Part shown: piece after piece, positions 14,007 to 21,972 of the stretch
Numbering within the stretch: position 1 is the stretch's first letter
Layout: each line of letters opens with the position of its first letter
Assembly (NCBI GenBank): GCA_036380435.1
Contig: DASVES010000216.1
Span: 1-27,875, forward strand
Source of the DNA: DASQDT01 sp036380435
GTDB taxonomy: Bacteria; Acidobacteriota; Blastocatellia; Pyrinomonadales; Pyrinomonadaceae
DNA: 27,875 nt
Direction of reading: 5' to 3'
The notes under the pieces: generated by a model
Told to the model about the DNA's origin: nothing
Database searches by the model: none
Seen by the model: the letters and a program-made list of their open reading frames with translations, nothing else
Translations under genes and position numbers: made by a program

Positions 14007-16141
14007 CGCGCCGGGAGCGCGCCGGCGGCGGAGGGGCGCGCGCCGCGCCCCGGCCCGCGCGCAAGTCGTCTCAAAAGAAATCCTCCAAATCGCCGCGACG
14101 AAAAGCCTCCGCGCCGGACGCGTCTCTCGCACCCGCGACCGATTTTCCCGCCGCGCGTTTTCTCTTCTTCGGCGGCAAGGGCGGTGTCGGCAAGACCACG
14201 GCCGCCTGCGCCGCCGCGCTTCTCCTGCTCGAACGAGCCGCCGCCGGCGAGCGTCTTCTCCTCTTCTCCACCGACCCGGCACACTCCCTCTCCGACAGTC
14301 TCGACACAAGCGTCGGCGACCGCCTCATCGAAGTCACGCCGCGCGCGCTCCGGCGCACCGCTGCTAACGCCCCGCGACTTTTCGCACGCGAGATGGACGC
14401 GGCGGCCGCGCTCGAAGAGTTCAAGACGCGGCACCGCGCCGTGCTCAAAGAGATCGCCGACCGCGGCACGCTCTTAGACGAGGCCGACATCAACGACCTG
14501 CTCGATCTCTCCCTGCCCGGCATGGACGAGGTGATGTCGCTCTTCGAGTTGAGCGAGCTGGCGCGCGGCGGCGAGTACGCGCGCGTCGTCGTGGACACGG
14601 CGCCGTCGGGCCACACTTCTCGCCTGCTGCGCCTGCCCGAGACGTTCGCGCGCTGGACGCTCGCGCTCGACCGCATGAACGAGAAGCACCGCTACCTGCT
14701 CGCCCACTTCGTCCGCGGCCGACGCTTCGCGGCAGACGACGTGGAGCTGTTCCTGCGCGAACTCACGGAGCGCGTCGCCGCCGTCCGCGCGACGCTCTTC
14801 GATGCGGCCGGCGCGAGCTTCACGCTCGTCACCATCCCCGAAGCGATGAGCGTCGAGGAGAGCGCACGCTACTACCGCCTGCTGAAAGATGAGGGCGTGC
14901 CCGTCACCGACCTCATCGTCAACCGCGTCGAGCGCGAGCACGACGCTTGTCCATATTGCCGCGCACGCGCACGCGCGCAGTCGCCGTGGCTCGCCGAGAT
15001 TGAACGTGAGTTCAAAGACCTTCACATCCGCCGCGTGCCGCTCCTCCCCGAAGAAGTGCGCGGGGACGTGCGCCTGCGACGCTTCGCCGCGCTCGCGTGG
15101 GGCACGGGCGGAAGCCCGACCGTGAGGGAGGGCGTAAAGGCTACGCCGCCGAGCGCTCGCCCTGCCAAAAAACGCCCTCCCTCACGGTCGGGCTTCCGCC
15201 TCGGCGAGAAGCGCCTCGTCATCTTCGGCGGCAAGGGCGGCGTGGGCAAGACGACGGCCGCCGCCTCGGCCGCGCTCGCGCTCGCCGAAAGTGACCCCGC
15301 GCGCCGCGTGCTCGTCTTCTCGACCGACCCGGCGCACTCGCTCTCCGACAGCTTCGACGAAGAGGTCGGCGCGCTCAAAGAGGGCGTCGCCGGTGTCGGG
15401 AATCTGGACGCGATGGAGATCGACCCGGCGGTGCGCTTCGAGGAGTTGAAGGATCGTTATCGACGCTGGACGGATGAGCTGTTCGACTCGCTCACGGGCG
15501 GCACGCGCTGGGAGGTGAAGTTCGACCGCGAGGCCATGCGCGAGATGGTCTCGCTCGCCCCGCCCGGCATCGATGAGATCGCCGCGCTGAGCGCCGTCAG
15601 CGACCTCATCGACGCGGACACATACCAGACCATCGTGCTCGACACGGCGCCCACGGGGCACCTCCTGCGCTTCCTCGAACTGCCCGAGGTCGCGCTCTCG
15701 TGGGTCAGGACTTTCATCAAGCTCATGCTGAAGTACAAGGGACTGGTGCGCTACGGCAGCGTGGCGGAGGAGCTGGTCGCGCTCTCGAAGTCGATCAAGC
15801 GCGTCTCGGCGCTGCTCGGCGACGCGGGCGAGTGCGAGTTCGTGGGCGTCGCCATTCCCGAGACGATGAGTCTGGAAGAGACGGCGCGTCTCGCCGAAAG
15901 CCTCGCGCGGCTCGGAGTTCCGATGCGCCGGCTTCTCGTTAACAACGTCGTGTCGGCGGAGGCGGCCCTAGCTTGCGACTTCTGCGCCGCGCGCCACGCG
16001 GCGCAGGCGCCGGTGCTAAAAAACTTCGCGGAGAGGTTCGACGGCGCGGTAGAATTGTTCCTCGCGCCGCAGCAGCCGCACGACATCCACGGCCCCGCAC
16101 TTTTGCACGAACACTTCGAGCAGTGGCGAAGCGCAAGTTGA
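14003..16141 (+). CDS. Tandem Get3/ArsA-type ATPase in the gas-vesicle cluster
   Basis: 712 residues, TTG start overlapping the gvpG stop. Two full Get3/ArsA-like halves are present. Half 1 (about 50-340) has the deviant Walker A GGKGGVGKT (Gly57-Thr65), the VVDTAPSGHTSRLLRLPE switch and CPYC (Cys316/Cys319). Half 2 (about 400-700) has GGKGGVGKT (409-417), VLDTAPTGHLLRFLELPE and CDFC (Cys658/Cys661). In Get3 the CxxC pair binds zinc at the dimer interface and the ATPase chaperones hydrophobic tail-anchored proteins; ArsA energises arsenite export. No ars genes are here, and the position between gvpG and gvpF suggests a chaperone for hydrophobic Gvp proteins. The linker contains an in-frame palindrome (residues 369-399). 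Confidence 0.88.
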   Translation: MTRRERAGGGGARAAPRPARKSSQKKSSKSPRRKASAPDASLAPATDFPAARFLFFGGKGGVGKTTAACAAALLLLERAAAGERLLLFSTDPAHSLSDSLDTSVGDRLIEVTPRALRRTAANAPRLFAREMDAAAALEEFKTRHRAVLKEIADRGTLLDEADINDLLDLSLPGMDEVMSLFELSELARGGEYARVVVDTAPSGHTSRLLRLPETFARWTLALDRMNEKHRYLLAHFVRGRRFAADDVELFLRELTERVAAVRATLFDAAGASFTLVTIPEAMSVEESARYYRLLKDEGVPVTDLIVNRVEREHDACPYCRARARAQSPWLAEIEREFKDLHIRRVPLLPEEVRGDVRLRRFAALAWGTGGSPTVREGVKATPPSARPAKKRPPSRSGFRLGEKRLVIFGGKGGVGKTTAAASAALALAESDPARRVLVFSTDPAHSLSDSFDEEVGALKEGVAGVGNLDAMEIDPAVRFEELKDRYRRWTDELFDSLTGGTRWEVKFDREAMREMVSLAPPGIDEIAALSAVSDLIDADTYQTIVLDTAPTGHLLRFLELPEVALSWVRTFIKLMLKYKGLVRYGSVAEELVALSKSIKRVSALLGDAGECEFVGVAIPETMSLEETARLAESLARLGVPMRRLLVNNVVSAEAALACDFCAARHAAQAPVLKNFAERFDGAVELFLAPQQPHDIHGPALLHEHFEQWRSAS
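15107..15200. repeat. Perfect 29-bp REP-like inverted repeat inside the ATPase linker
   Basis: Arms 15107-15135 and 15172-15200 are exact reverse complements around a 36-nt loop. They start GGCGGAAGCCCGACCGTGAG and end with its complement. The whole element is translated without a stop and encodes the Arg/Pro/Ser-rich linker between the two ATPase halves. Confidence 0.92.
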
Positions 16142-16177
16142 AAGTACGCCCGAGGCGCGCGCCGAAGAGTAAACCGA

Positions 16178-17032
16178 ATGAGCGACAGCGCGACAAAGAA
16201 AAACGCGGGCGGCGACGGCCCCGAAGAGGCCGCGGCCCTCTACGTCTACTGCGTCGGCGAGCGCGCGGAGCTTGAGCCGCTGCTCTCCGACGAGGGCGTG
16301 CCGGCGGCCATCGAAGAGTCGGGCGCACTGGAGACGGTCGGCGCGGGCGCGCTGGCGGCGGTCGTGAGCGCCGTGCCGCTCGCGGACTACGGCGAGGAGG
16401 CGCTCGAAGCGCGCATGAGGGATGCGACGTGGACGGCCACGCGGGCGATGCGGCACGAGCGCGCCGTCGAGTTCTTCGCGCGCCGCGCGAGCGTCGTCCC
16501 CCTGCGCTTCGGCACCATCTACCTGACGCGCGCTCGCGTCGCCGCCATGCTTGATGAGAGAGACGCTGAGCTAAGATCGGCCGCCGGCCGCCTGCGGGGC
16601 CGCGAGGAGTGGGGCGTCAACGTCTATTTCGACCGCGCGCGTTTGAAGGAGATGGTCGTCGAGTTGAGTCCGCGTCTGCGCGCGCTGGCCGGTCAGGCGT
16701 CGGCCGCCGCGCCGGGTCAGTCGTACCTGCTGCGTAAAAAGATCGAGGCGATGCGTGCCGACGAGGCGCGTGCCGAAGTGCGGCGCGTCGCCGGCGAAGT
16801 TGAAACAAAACTCGCCGCGACGGCCGCGAGCGCCGCGCGTCTGCGCGTCCTCAAGGACGAGGCGAGCGAGCACGGCGACGTGGCGGCGAAGCTCGCCTTC
16901 CTCGTCGAGCGCGAACGCTTCCCCGAGTTTCGCGACGCGGCCGAAGCCCTCGCGCAAAAGTACGAGCCGGCCGGGTTCCGTCTGGAGCTGACCGGCCCGT
17001 GGCCCGCTTACAACTTCGCGGCGGGCGAATGA
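16178..17032 (+). CDS. gvpF: Gas vesicle protein GvpL/GvpF (copy 2)
   Basis: 284 residues. The family signature is seen as AALYVYCVGERAE, ALAAVVSAVPLADYG, MRHERAVEFFARRASVVPLRFGTIY (split across the central region), WGVNVYFDRARLKEMV and the C-terminal FLVERERFPEFRDAAEALAQ with TGPWPAYNF. The sequence differs widely from the copy at 12551, so the two probably correspond to distinct GvpF and GvpL roles rather than a recent duplication. It starts 36 bp after the tandem ATPase, with a weak GAAGAG upstream, and should be in the same transcript. It is followed by heptad repeat 8. Confidence 0.92.
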   Translation: MSDSATKKNAGGDGPEEAAALYVYCVGERAELEPLLSDEGVPAAIEESGALETVGAGALAAVVSAVPLADYGEEALEARMRDATWTATRAMRHERAVEFFARRASVVPLRFGTIYLTRARVAAMLDERDAELRSAAGRLRGREEWGVNVYFDRARLKEMVVELSPRLRALAGQASAAAPGQSYLLRKKIEAMRADEARAEVRRVAGEVETKLAATAASAARLRVLKDEASEHGDVAAKLAFLVERERFPEFRDAAEALAQKYEPAGFRLELTGPWPAYNFAAGE

Positions 17033-17036
17033 AAGA

Positions 17037-17131
17037 AAAGGGTAAAGGGTAAAGGGGAAGGGGTCAGGGGTAAAGGGGAAAGGTAGTGGAGCGGCTTTAG
17101 TCCCTTCCCCTTTACCCCTGACCCCTTCCCC
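17037..17131. repeat. Heptad inverted repeat 8 (GGTAAAG class)
   Basis: The left arm (tandem GGGTAAA/GGGGAAG/GGGTCAG units to 17083) pairs with the right arm 17101-17131; at least 27 bp are contiguous. It lies 5 bp after the gvpF copy 2 stop and 10 bp before the next gvp start. Confidence 0.9.
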
Positions 17132-17141
17132 ACAGTTTGTT

Positions 17142-17813
17142 ATGACCGAAGAGCTGGAGTTCACAGGGTTCGACGAGGACGAGGAGCTGTCGCTGCTGGA
17201 GACGCTCAACCACGTGCTCGACAAGGGCGTGGTGGTCGCGGGCGACATCACCATCTCGGTGGCGAACATCGACCTCATCTTCGTCAACCTCAACGCCCTG
17301 CTCGGCTCGGTCGAGACCGTCAACGAAGTTCTGAGCCGCCGGCGCGACCCCGCGCCCGCGCCGGCCCTTGCTGCGCGCGCTCACGATGAAGGCGCGAAGG
17401 CTGATGAAAAGAAGGTGGACACGCGGCGCGAGAGCGGGGTACTCTTGACCGAGCAGTTCCCCCTGCCCCCAGAGCCTTTAGAGTCGGAAGTTTCGGACGC
17501 GCGCGCGGGCGCCGCGGTCGAACAGCTCCGCCGCGAAACCGGACGCCTGCCCGAGCGCATCAACATCGACCCGCGCTCGGTCGAGCAGGGTCTGGCGAAG
17601 CTGGTGCTGACGCTCATCGAATTGATCCGCAGATTGTTGGAGAAGCAAGCCGTCAGACGGATGGAAGGCGGCAGGCTCAACGACGCGCAGGTCGAAGAGC
17701 TGGGGCTGGCGCTGATGAAGCTCGAAGAGAAGATGCGCGAGCTGAAGAGTCAGTTCGGGCTGGAAGACGAAGACTTGAACCTCGACCTCGGCCCCATCGG
17801 ACGTTTAATCTGA
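17142..17813 (+). CDS. GvpJ/GvpA-like and GvpK fusion protein
   Basis: 223 residues in two recognisable domains. Residues about 15-65 are a GvpA/GvpJ-type domain (LSLLETLNHVLDKGVVVAGD, then ITISVANIDLIFVNLNALLG). A variable linker (about 66-135) is rich in Ala/Arg/Pro. Residues 139-223 are a complete GvpK domain (RINIDPRSVEQGLAKLVLTL, IELIRRLLEKQAVRRMEGG, EELGLALMKLEEKMRELKSQ, FGLEDEDLNLDLGPIGRLI). GvpJ and GvpK are normally separate accessory proteins thought to take part in nucleation; here they are covalently joined. No stop or frameshift separates them. Translation starts after the pyrimidine-rich arm of heptad repeat 8. Confidence 0.9.
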   Translation: MTEELEFTGFDEDEELSLLETLNHVLDKGVVVAGDITISVANIDLIFVNLNALLGSVETVNEVLSRRRDPAPAPALAARAHDEGAKADEKKVDTRRESGVLLTEQFPLPPEPLESEVSDARAGAAVEQLRRETGRLPERINIDPRSVEQGLAKLVLTLIELIRRLLEKQAVRRMEGGRLNDAQVEELGLALMKLEEKMRELKSQFGLEDEDLNLDLGPIGRLI

Positions 17814-17914
17814 GGGGCCGTGTTCGGGAGCGGTAAAAACTACAGGCAGTCGCGGTCGCGCGCTCTTCGGTTTTCCGTCGAGGCTGCCCCCCGAGTCGAA
17901 GGGAGAGACGAGAG

Positions 17915-18328
17915 TTGTCAAGCGAGCGGACGAGTTTGATCTCGGCGCGCCCACCGGGCCTCGTGGACGTGCTCGACCGAATTCTCGACAAGGGGCTGGT
18001 GATCGCGGGCGATGTTAAAGTCTCGCTCGCCAACGTCGAGCTGTTGACGCTCCAGATACGCCTGCTCATCTGCTCCATCGACAAGGCCGAGCAGATCGGG
18101 CTGAACTGGTGGCGCTACGACTCGAACCTGACGACGCGCGCCGAGCGCGCCGAGACTGAAAACCTCGAACTGCGCGAGCGGCTCGCGGCGCTCGAACGCG
18201 AGATCAGGCGACTGGACGCCCATGCCCCCGCCGCCCCGGTCGCCCAAACGGCCGCCGGCCCCCTGAAGCGCGCCGCAAGCAAGCCGGCCGGCCCCCCGTC
18301 GCGCAAGGGCCGCAACCGTTCCCCGTAA
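17915..18328 (+). CDS. gvpJ: Gas vesicle protein of GvpJ/GvpA type
   Basis: 137 residues from a TTG with GGGAGAG at good spacing. Residues about 14-68 match the GvpA superfamily: GLVDVLDRILDKGLVIAGDV, then KVSLANVELLTLQIRLLICS and IDKAEQIGLNWW. The G-(I/L)-N-W-W ending of this domain and IAGD, rather than IDAW, are features of GvpJ/GvpS accessory paralogues rather than of the major shell protein. A charged helix (about 75-105) and a basic Pro/Ala tail follow. The likely role is a minor shell or tip component. The 100-bp gap upstream holds no gene and could carry an internal promoter. Confidence 0.88.
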   Translation: MSSERTSLISARPPGLVDVLDRILDKGLVIAGDVKVSLANVELLTLQIRLLICSIDKAEQIGLNWWRYDSNLTTRAERAETENLELRERLAALEREIRRLDAHAPAAPVAQTAAGPLKRAASKPAGPPSRKGRNRSP

Positions 18329-18467
18329 ATCTTTCTCCTCTGAAAAGCCGCGGCCGTCTGAACGAAGGCGCCCAGGACGAGCGCGGCGCCGGGAGCGCGC
18401 GCCGGAGGTAATGGGCCTCGCCACCCGTTAAATTTTCAATAGACCGAAGAGAGGAAACCGAAAAGAA

Positions 18468-18785
18468 ATGGCTGTTGAGAGAGCGCCGGGCGGAACCAGT
18501 CTGATCGATGTCCTCGACCGCGTGCTGGACAAGGGCATCGTCATCGACGCGTGGGTGCGCATCTCGCTCGTCGGCATCGACCTGATCACGGTGGAGGCGC
18601 GCGTCGTCGTCGCCTCCATCGACACCTACCTCAAGTACGCCGAGGCCGTCGGCCTGACGCCGGCCGTCTCGCGCCCCGCCATGGGGCCGGCCCCGGCGGC
18701 GGCCATAGGGCCTGCCCCAGTGGCGGCCGAGCCAATCGGCGAAGAGACGCGCCGACGCACCACCATCGAGGTGGAACGACAGTAA
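18468..18785 (+). CDS. gvpA: Gas vesicle structural protein GvpA
   Basis: 105 residues. Residues 9-66 are the GvpA core almost unchanged: SLIDVLDRVLDKGIVIDAWV, then RISLVGIDLITVEARVVVAS and IDTYLKYAEAVGLT. GvpA forms the gas-permeable, hydrophobic ribbed shell of gas vesicles. Canonical proteins are about 70-80 residues; this one has an extra Ala/Pro-rich tail of about 35 residues ending in charged residues, which would face the cytosol and could replace GvpC-like contacts (inference). A good GAGAGGAAA precedes the ATG. The 139-bp upstream gap, with an AT-rich TTAAATTTTCAATAG, may give GvpA its own promoter, as expected for the most abundant protein. Confidence 0.95.
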   Translation: MAVERAPGGTSLIDVLDRVLDKGIVIDAWVRISLVGIDLITVEARVVVASIDTYLKYAEAVGLTPAVSRPAMGPAPAAAIGPAPVAAEPIGEETRRRTTIEVERQ

Positions 18786-18796
18786 GACGAGAATTC

Positions 18797-18876
<80 letters not shown>

Positions 18877-18881
18877 CTTTT

Positions 18882-21086
18882 ATGGATCGTCTCACGGAAA
18901 CGTCACAGGCGGAGCCGGCCGCGGCGGGGGTAGCGGGCGGCGACGCGCGCGCGCGCACACCGGAGACGGAACGCCACTACGAGCTGCTGTTTGAGACGAC
19001 GACGCAACTCCTCGCCGCGCCGACCGTCGAGGAGCGAATGCTCCTGACGCTCGACGCCGTCACCTCCGGCCTCGGCTACCCGCACGCGGCCGTCGCCCTC
19101 ATCGACAAGCGTCAGGTCACACTCAAAGTCCGCATGGCCGTCGGCTTCGTGGACGACGCGGCCGTCTGCGATGTAGAGACGCCGCTCGACGCTAACGGGC
19201 CGCACGTCTCGGTCGTCCACGACGGACACCCCGCATGGGTCACCCGCCGCGCCGGCGAGCCGGCCTCCGTCGCCTTCCTCGACCGCTTGGGATGTCGCGA
19301 CACAGACCTGCTCGCGCTCCCACTCTTCGGCGGACAGCCCGGCGTGGCCGAGAAGACCGGAGGCGAGTTCGCCCGCCGCCCCTACGACGACGAGCGCTAC
19401 TGGATGCCCGAGGCGATGTGCATGGGCGCCCTCTATGTCGGCGCGCTTCAAGTCGAGATGGGCGAGGAGCAGTATCGCCTGCTCACACGCCTCGCCGACC
19501 GCGTCGGCGTCATCCTCTCGGCCGCCGTCCAGATGGAGCAGTTGAACTCGTCGGTGCGCAAGCTCCAGCGCGAGCGGCAGTGGGTGGAGTCCGTCATGCA
19601 GTCGGTGGCCGACCCCATCGTCCTGACCAACCTCGACAACGAAATCCTTCTCCAGAATCGCCGCGCCGAACAACTCTTCAGCGGTCAGAAGAACGCCTCG
19701 CCCGGCAAGCGCCGCGCGCTGGAGATGAACGACCTGCTGTTTTCGGCCTACCTGTCGAGCGCGGCCGTCGCCTCCGAGGGGATCGTCGCGCGCGACCTCA
19801 CCTTAGTTGACCCCATCGACGGCTCCGACATCCACTTCGAGGTCGTCTCCACACCCGCGCTCGACACACGCGCCGAGCGCATCGGCCTCGTCTCCGTCTT
19901 CCGCGACGTGACCGACCTGCGCCACGCCAACGAGGAGCTGGCGCGCAACTTCGCCAAGCTCCAGCAGGCCGAACAGGAGGCCCGGCGCGAGCGCGACCGC
20001 CTCGACCTGATTCTGGAAAACGTCGGCCACCCCGTCGCCGTCTCCGACCCGGCCGGCAACTTCATCCTCTTCAACTCGCGCGCCGAGCGGCTCTTTCAGG
20101 AGCAGGCCGACATGGCGCCGCGCGCCGCACGCGCCGCACGCGCCAACGCCGTCAAGCTCACCTCCTTCATCTCCGGTCTCGCCTCCGAGGCCGGCAGCGG
20201 CCGCCGCGACGAGATCGCCCTCATCGACCCCGAGCTGGGCGAATCACTCCCGATGGAAATCACCGCCGCCGAAGTCACCGACGCGCGCGGGCAGGTGACG
20301 GCCGTCGTCTCCATCCTTCACGACCTGACGGAGATTCGCGAGCTTGAACGCCGCCGCGTCGAGCAGCAGCTCTTCGAGTCGGAGAAGCTGGCGGCCGTCG
20401 GGCGTCTGGCCGCCTCCATCGCGCACGAGGTCAACAACCCGCTCGAAGCCATCAAGAACTCGCTCTACCTCCTGACGACGAGCCAGAATCAGGACTCCAA
20501 CACGCGCTTCCTCGAAGTCGCCCGCAAGGAGACCGAGCGCGTCTCGCACATCATCCGGCAGATGCTGGGATTTGCGCGCCGCTCGGGCGAGGTCGAGCCG
20601 ACGGACGTTAACCAGATCATCGAGGAGACGCTGGTTCTGGTCGAGAAGAAGATGAAGCAGGCGCGTGTGCGCGTCGCGCGCGAACTCGAAGCGGGGCTGC
20701 CGCAGGTGCGCGCCCGCGCCGACCAGCTCCGGCAGGTCTTCCTCAACCTCATCCTCAACGCGCAGCAGTCAATCGACGGCGAGGGCGAGGTGCGTATCCA
20801 GACGGGCCGCTACGATCAGGCGCTCCAGCCCTCGATCTCGGTTCGCATCAGCGACACCGGCAAGGGCATCAGCGAGCAGGACGTGGCGCGCATCTTCGAG
20901 CCGTTCTTCTCCACCCGCGCCAAGGGCACGGGCCTCGGACTCTGGGTCTCGCAGGACATCGTGCGCCACCACGGCGGGCGCATCGAGGTGACGAGCATCG
21001 AAGGCCAGGGCACCACCTTCAACATCATCCTCCCCATCGACTCGCCGACGCTCACGGAGACGGATGTCAGCCCAAAGAAGCACTAA
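18882..21086 (+). CDS. Soluble GAF-PAS-PAS sensor histidine kinase
   Basis: 734 residues, no TM segment or signal peptide, so a cytoplasmic sensor. Domains: GAF (about 25-215, TTQLLAAPTVEERMLLTLDA onward), PAS (about 235-345, SVMQSVADPIVLTNLDNEIL), second PAS (about 370-490, LILENVGHPVAVSDPAGNFI), HisKA with the phosphoacceptor His515 (LAASIAHEVNNPLEAIKNSL), and HATPase (about 605-725) with N box NLILNAQQSI, DTGKGISEQD and GTGLGLWVSQDIVRHHGG. The HEVNNP context is that of NtrB-like kinases. The gene is 96 bp after gvpA and overlaps the next regulator gene by 23 nt, so kinase and regulator are a pair. The signal is unknown. Confidence 0.92.
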   Translation: MDRLTETSQAEPAAAGVAGGDARARTPETERHYELLFETTTQLLAAPTVEERMLLTLDAVTSGLGYPHAAVALIDKRQVTLKVRMAVGFVDDAAVCDVETPLDANGPHVSVVHDGHPAWVTRRAGEPASVAFLDRLGCRDTDLLALPLFGGQPGVAEKTGGEFARRPYDDERYWMPEAMCMGALYVGALQVEMGEEQYRLLTRLADRVGVILSAAVQMEQLNSSVRKLQRERQWVESVMQSVADPIVLTNLDNEILLQNRRAEQLFSGQKNASPGKRRALEMNDLLFSAYLSSAAVASEGIVARDLTLVDPIDGSDIHFEVVSTPALDTRAERIGLVSVFRDVTDLRHANEELARNFAKLQQAEQEARRERDRLDLILENVGHPVAVSDPAGNFILFNSRAERLFQEQADMAPRAARAARANAVKLTSFISGLASEAGSGRRDEIALIDPELGESLPMEITAAEVTDARGQVTAVVSILHDLTEIRELERRRVEQQLFESEKLAAVGRLAASIAHEVNNPLEAIKNSLYLLTTSQNQDSNTRFLEVARKETERVSHIIRQMLGFARRSGEVEPTDVNQIIEETLVLVEKKMKQARVRVARELEAGLPQVRARADQLRQVFLNLILNAQQSIDGEGEVRIQTGRYDQALQPSISVRISDTGKGISEQDVARIFEPFFSTRAKGTGLGLWVSQDIVRHHGGRIEVTSIEGQGTTFNIILPIDSPTLTETDVSPKKH

Positions 21087-21945
21087 CGGCGACGGGACGA
21101 CAGGAGCGCTCGGCGGCAGCGGCCGGCGCGCGCCCACGAGGAAACGCGTCCTCGTCGTGGACGACGAGGAGAACGTGCGCGTCACCACCGCCGCCATCCT
21201 CGAACAGGATGGCTACTACGTTGACACGGCCGGCGACGGCCGCGAGGCCCTTCAGAAGGTGGAGCGCGGCGGCTTCGACCTCGTGCTCACCGACCTCCGC
21301 ATGGACGACATGGACGGCGCCGCGCTCTTGAACGAGCTGCACACACGCCACCCCAGCGTCGTCACCGTGGTCTTGACGGGCTACGCCTCCATCGAGTCGT
21401 CCATCGACGCGCTGCGTCAGGGCGTCTACGACTATCTCGTCAAGCCGTGCGTCATCGAAGACCTGAAGCGCACCGTCCGGCGCGCGCTCGAACACCGCGA
21501 CCAGAAGGCGCGCATCTCGGAGCTGTCGAACCCGGTGGTCGAAATCTGGGACGGCATCCTGTTGCTTCCGCTCGTCGGCACGCTCGACGACCAGCGCTCC
21601 TCGCAGATGTCCACCACGCTCCTCAACGCCGTCCGCGCCAAGTCCGCGCAGGCCGTCATCATCGACATCACCGGCTGCACGGTGGTGGACACCTACACGG
21701 TCGCGCACCTCATCAACACGGTGCGCTCGGTGCATCTGCTCGGCGCGACGGGCGTCATCACGGGCGTCGGGGCCTCCATGGCCTCCGACCTCGTCAAGCT
21801 CGGCATCGACCTCCACGAAATCAACACGCGCCGCCGCCTTGCCGACGGCCTGCGCTTCGCCTTTGAACTGCTTAACGTGGGAATCAGAGGTCAGAGGTCA
21901 GAGGTCGGAGGTCAGAAAAAACGCGACCTCTTCACTGACCTCTAA
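21064..21945 (+). CDS. Response regulator with C-terminal RsbR/RsbS-type STAS domain
   Basis: 293 residues. Residues about 26-145 are a REC domain (VLVVDDEENV, phosphoacceptor Asp77 in LVLTDLRM, VLTGYAS, DYLVKPC). Residues about 160-270 are a STAS domain of stressosome type (VVEIWDGILLLPLVGTLDDQ, VIIDITGCTVVDTYTVAHLI, LLGATGVITGVGASMASDLV). Thr210 falls where RsbR-type STAS proteins carry their phosphorylated Ser/Thr. No DNA-binding domain is present, so output should be by protein contact, such as partner-switching with a kinase or anti-sigma factor. The start lies within the end of the kinase gene (23-nt overlap). The last roughly 20 residues are read from heptad repeat 10. Confidence 0.9.
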   Translation: MSAQRSTNGDGTTGALGGSGRRAPTRKRVLVVDDEENVRVTTAAILEQDGYYVDTAGDGREALQKVERGGFDLVLTDLRMDDMDGAALLNELHTRHPSVVTVVLTGYASIESSIDALRQGVYDYLVKPCVIEDLKRTVRRALEHRDQKARISELSNPVVEIWDGILLLPLVGTLDDQRSSQMSTTLLNAVRAKSAQAVIIDITGCTVVDTYTVAHLINTVRSVHLLGATGVITGVGASMASDLVKLGIDLHEINTRRRLADGLRFAFELLNVGIRGQRSEVGGQKKRDLFTDL

Positions 21946-21968
21946 CCTCCAACCTCTGACCTCTGACT
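21884..21968. repeat. Heptad inverted repeat 10 (AGGTCAG class)
   Basis: Left arm 21884-21915 (AGAGGTC/GGAGGTC units) and right arm 21934-21968 (complement). The STAS regulator gene ends within it, and the hybrid kinase ATG is 4 bp after it. Confidence 0.9.
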
Positions 21969-21972
21969 TTCT

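Noticed and set aside
14003..16141. Arsenite efflux ATPase ArsA
   Set aside because: No arsB, arsC, arsD or arsR nearby; position inside the gvp operon and CxxC pairs favour a Get3-like role, though the name ArsA would be assigned by many tools.
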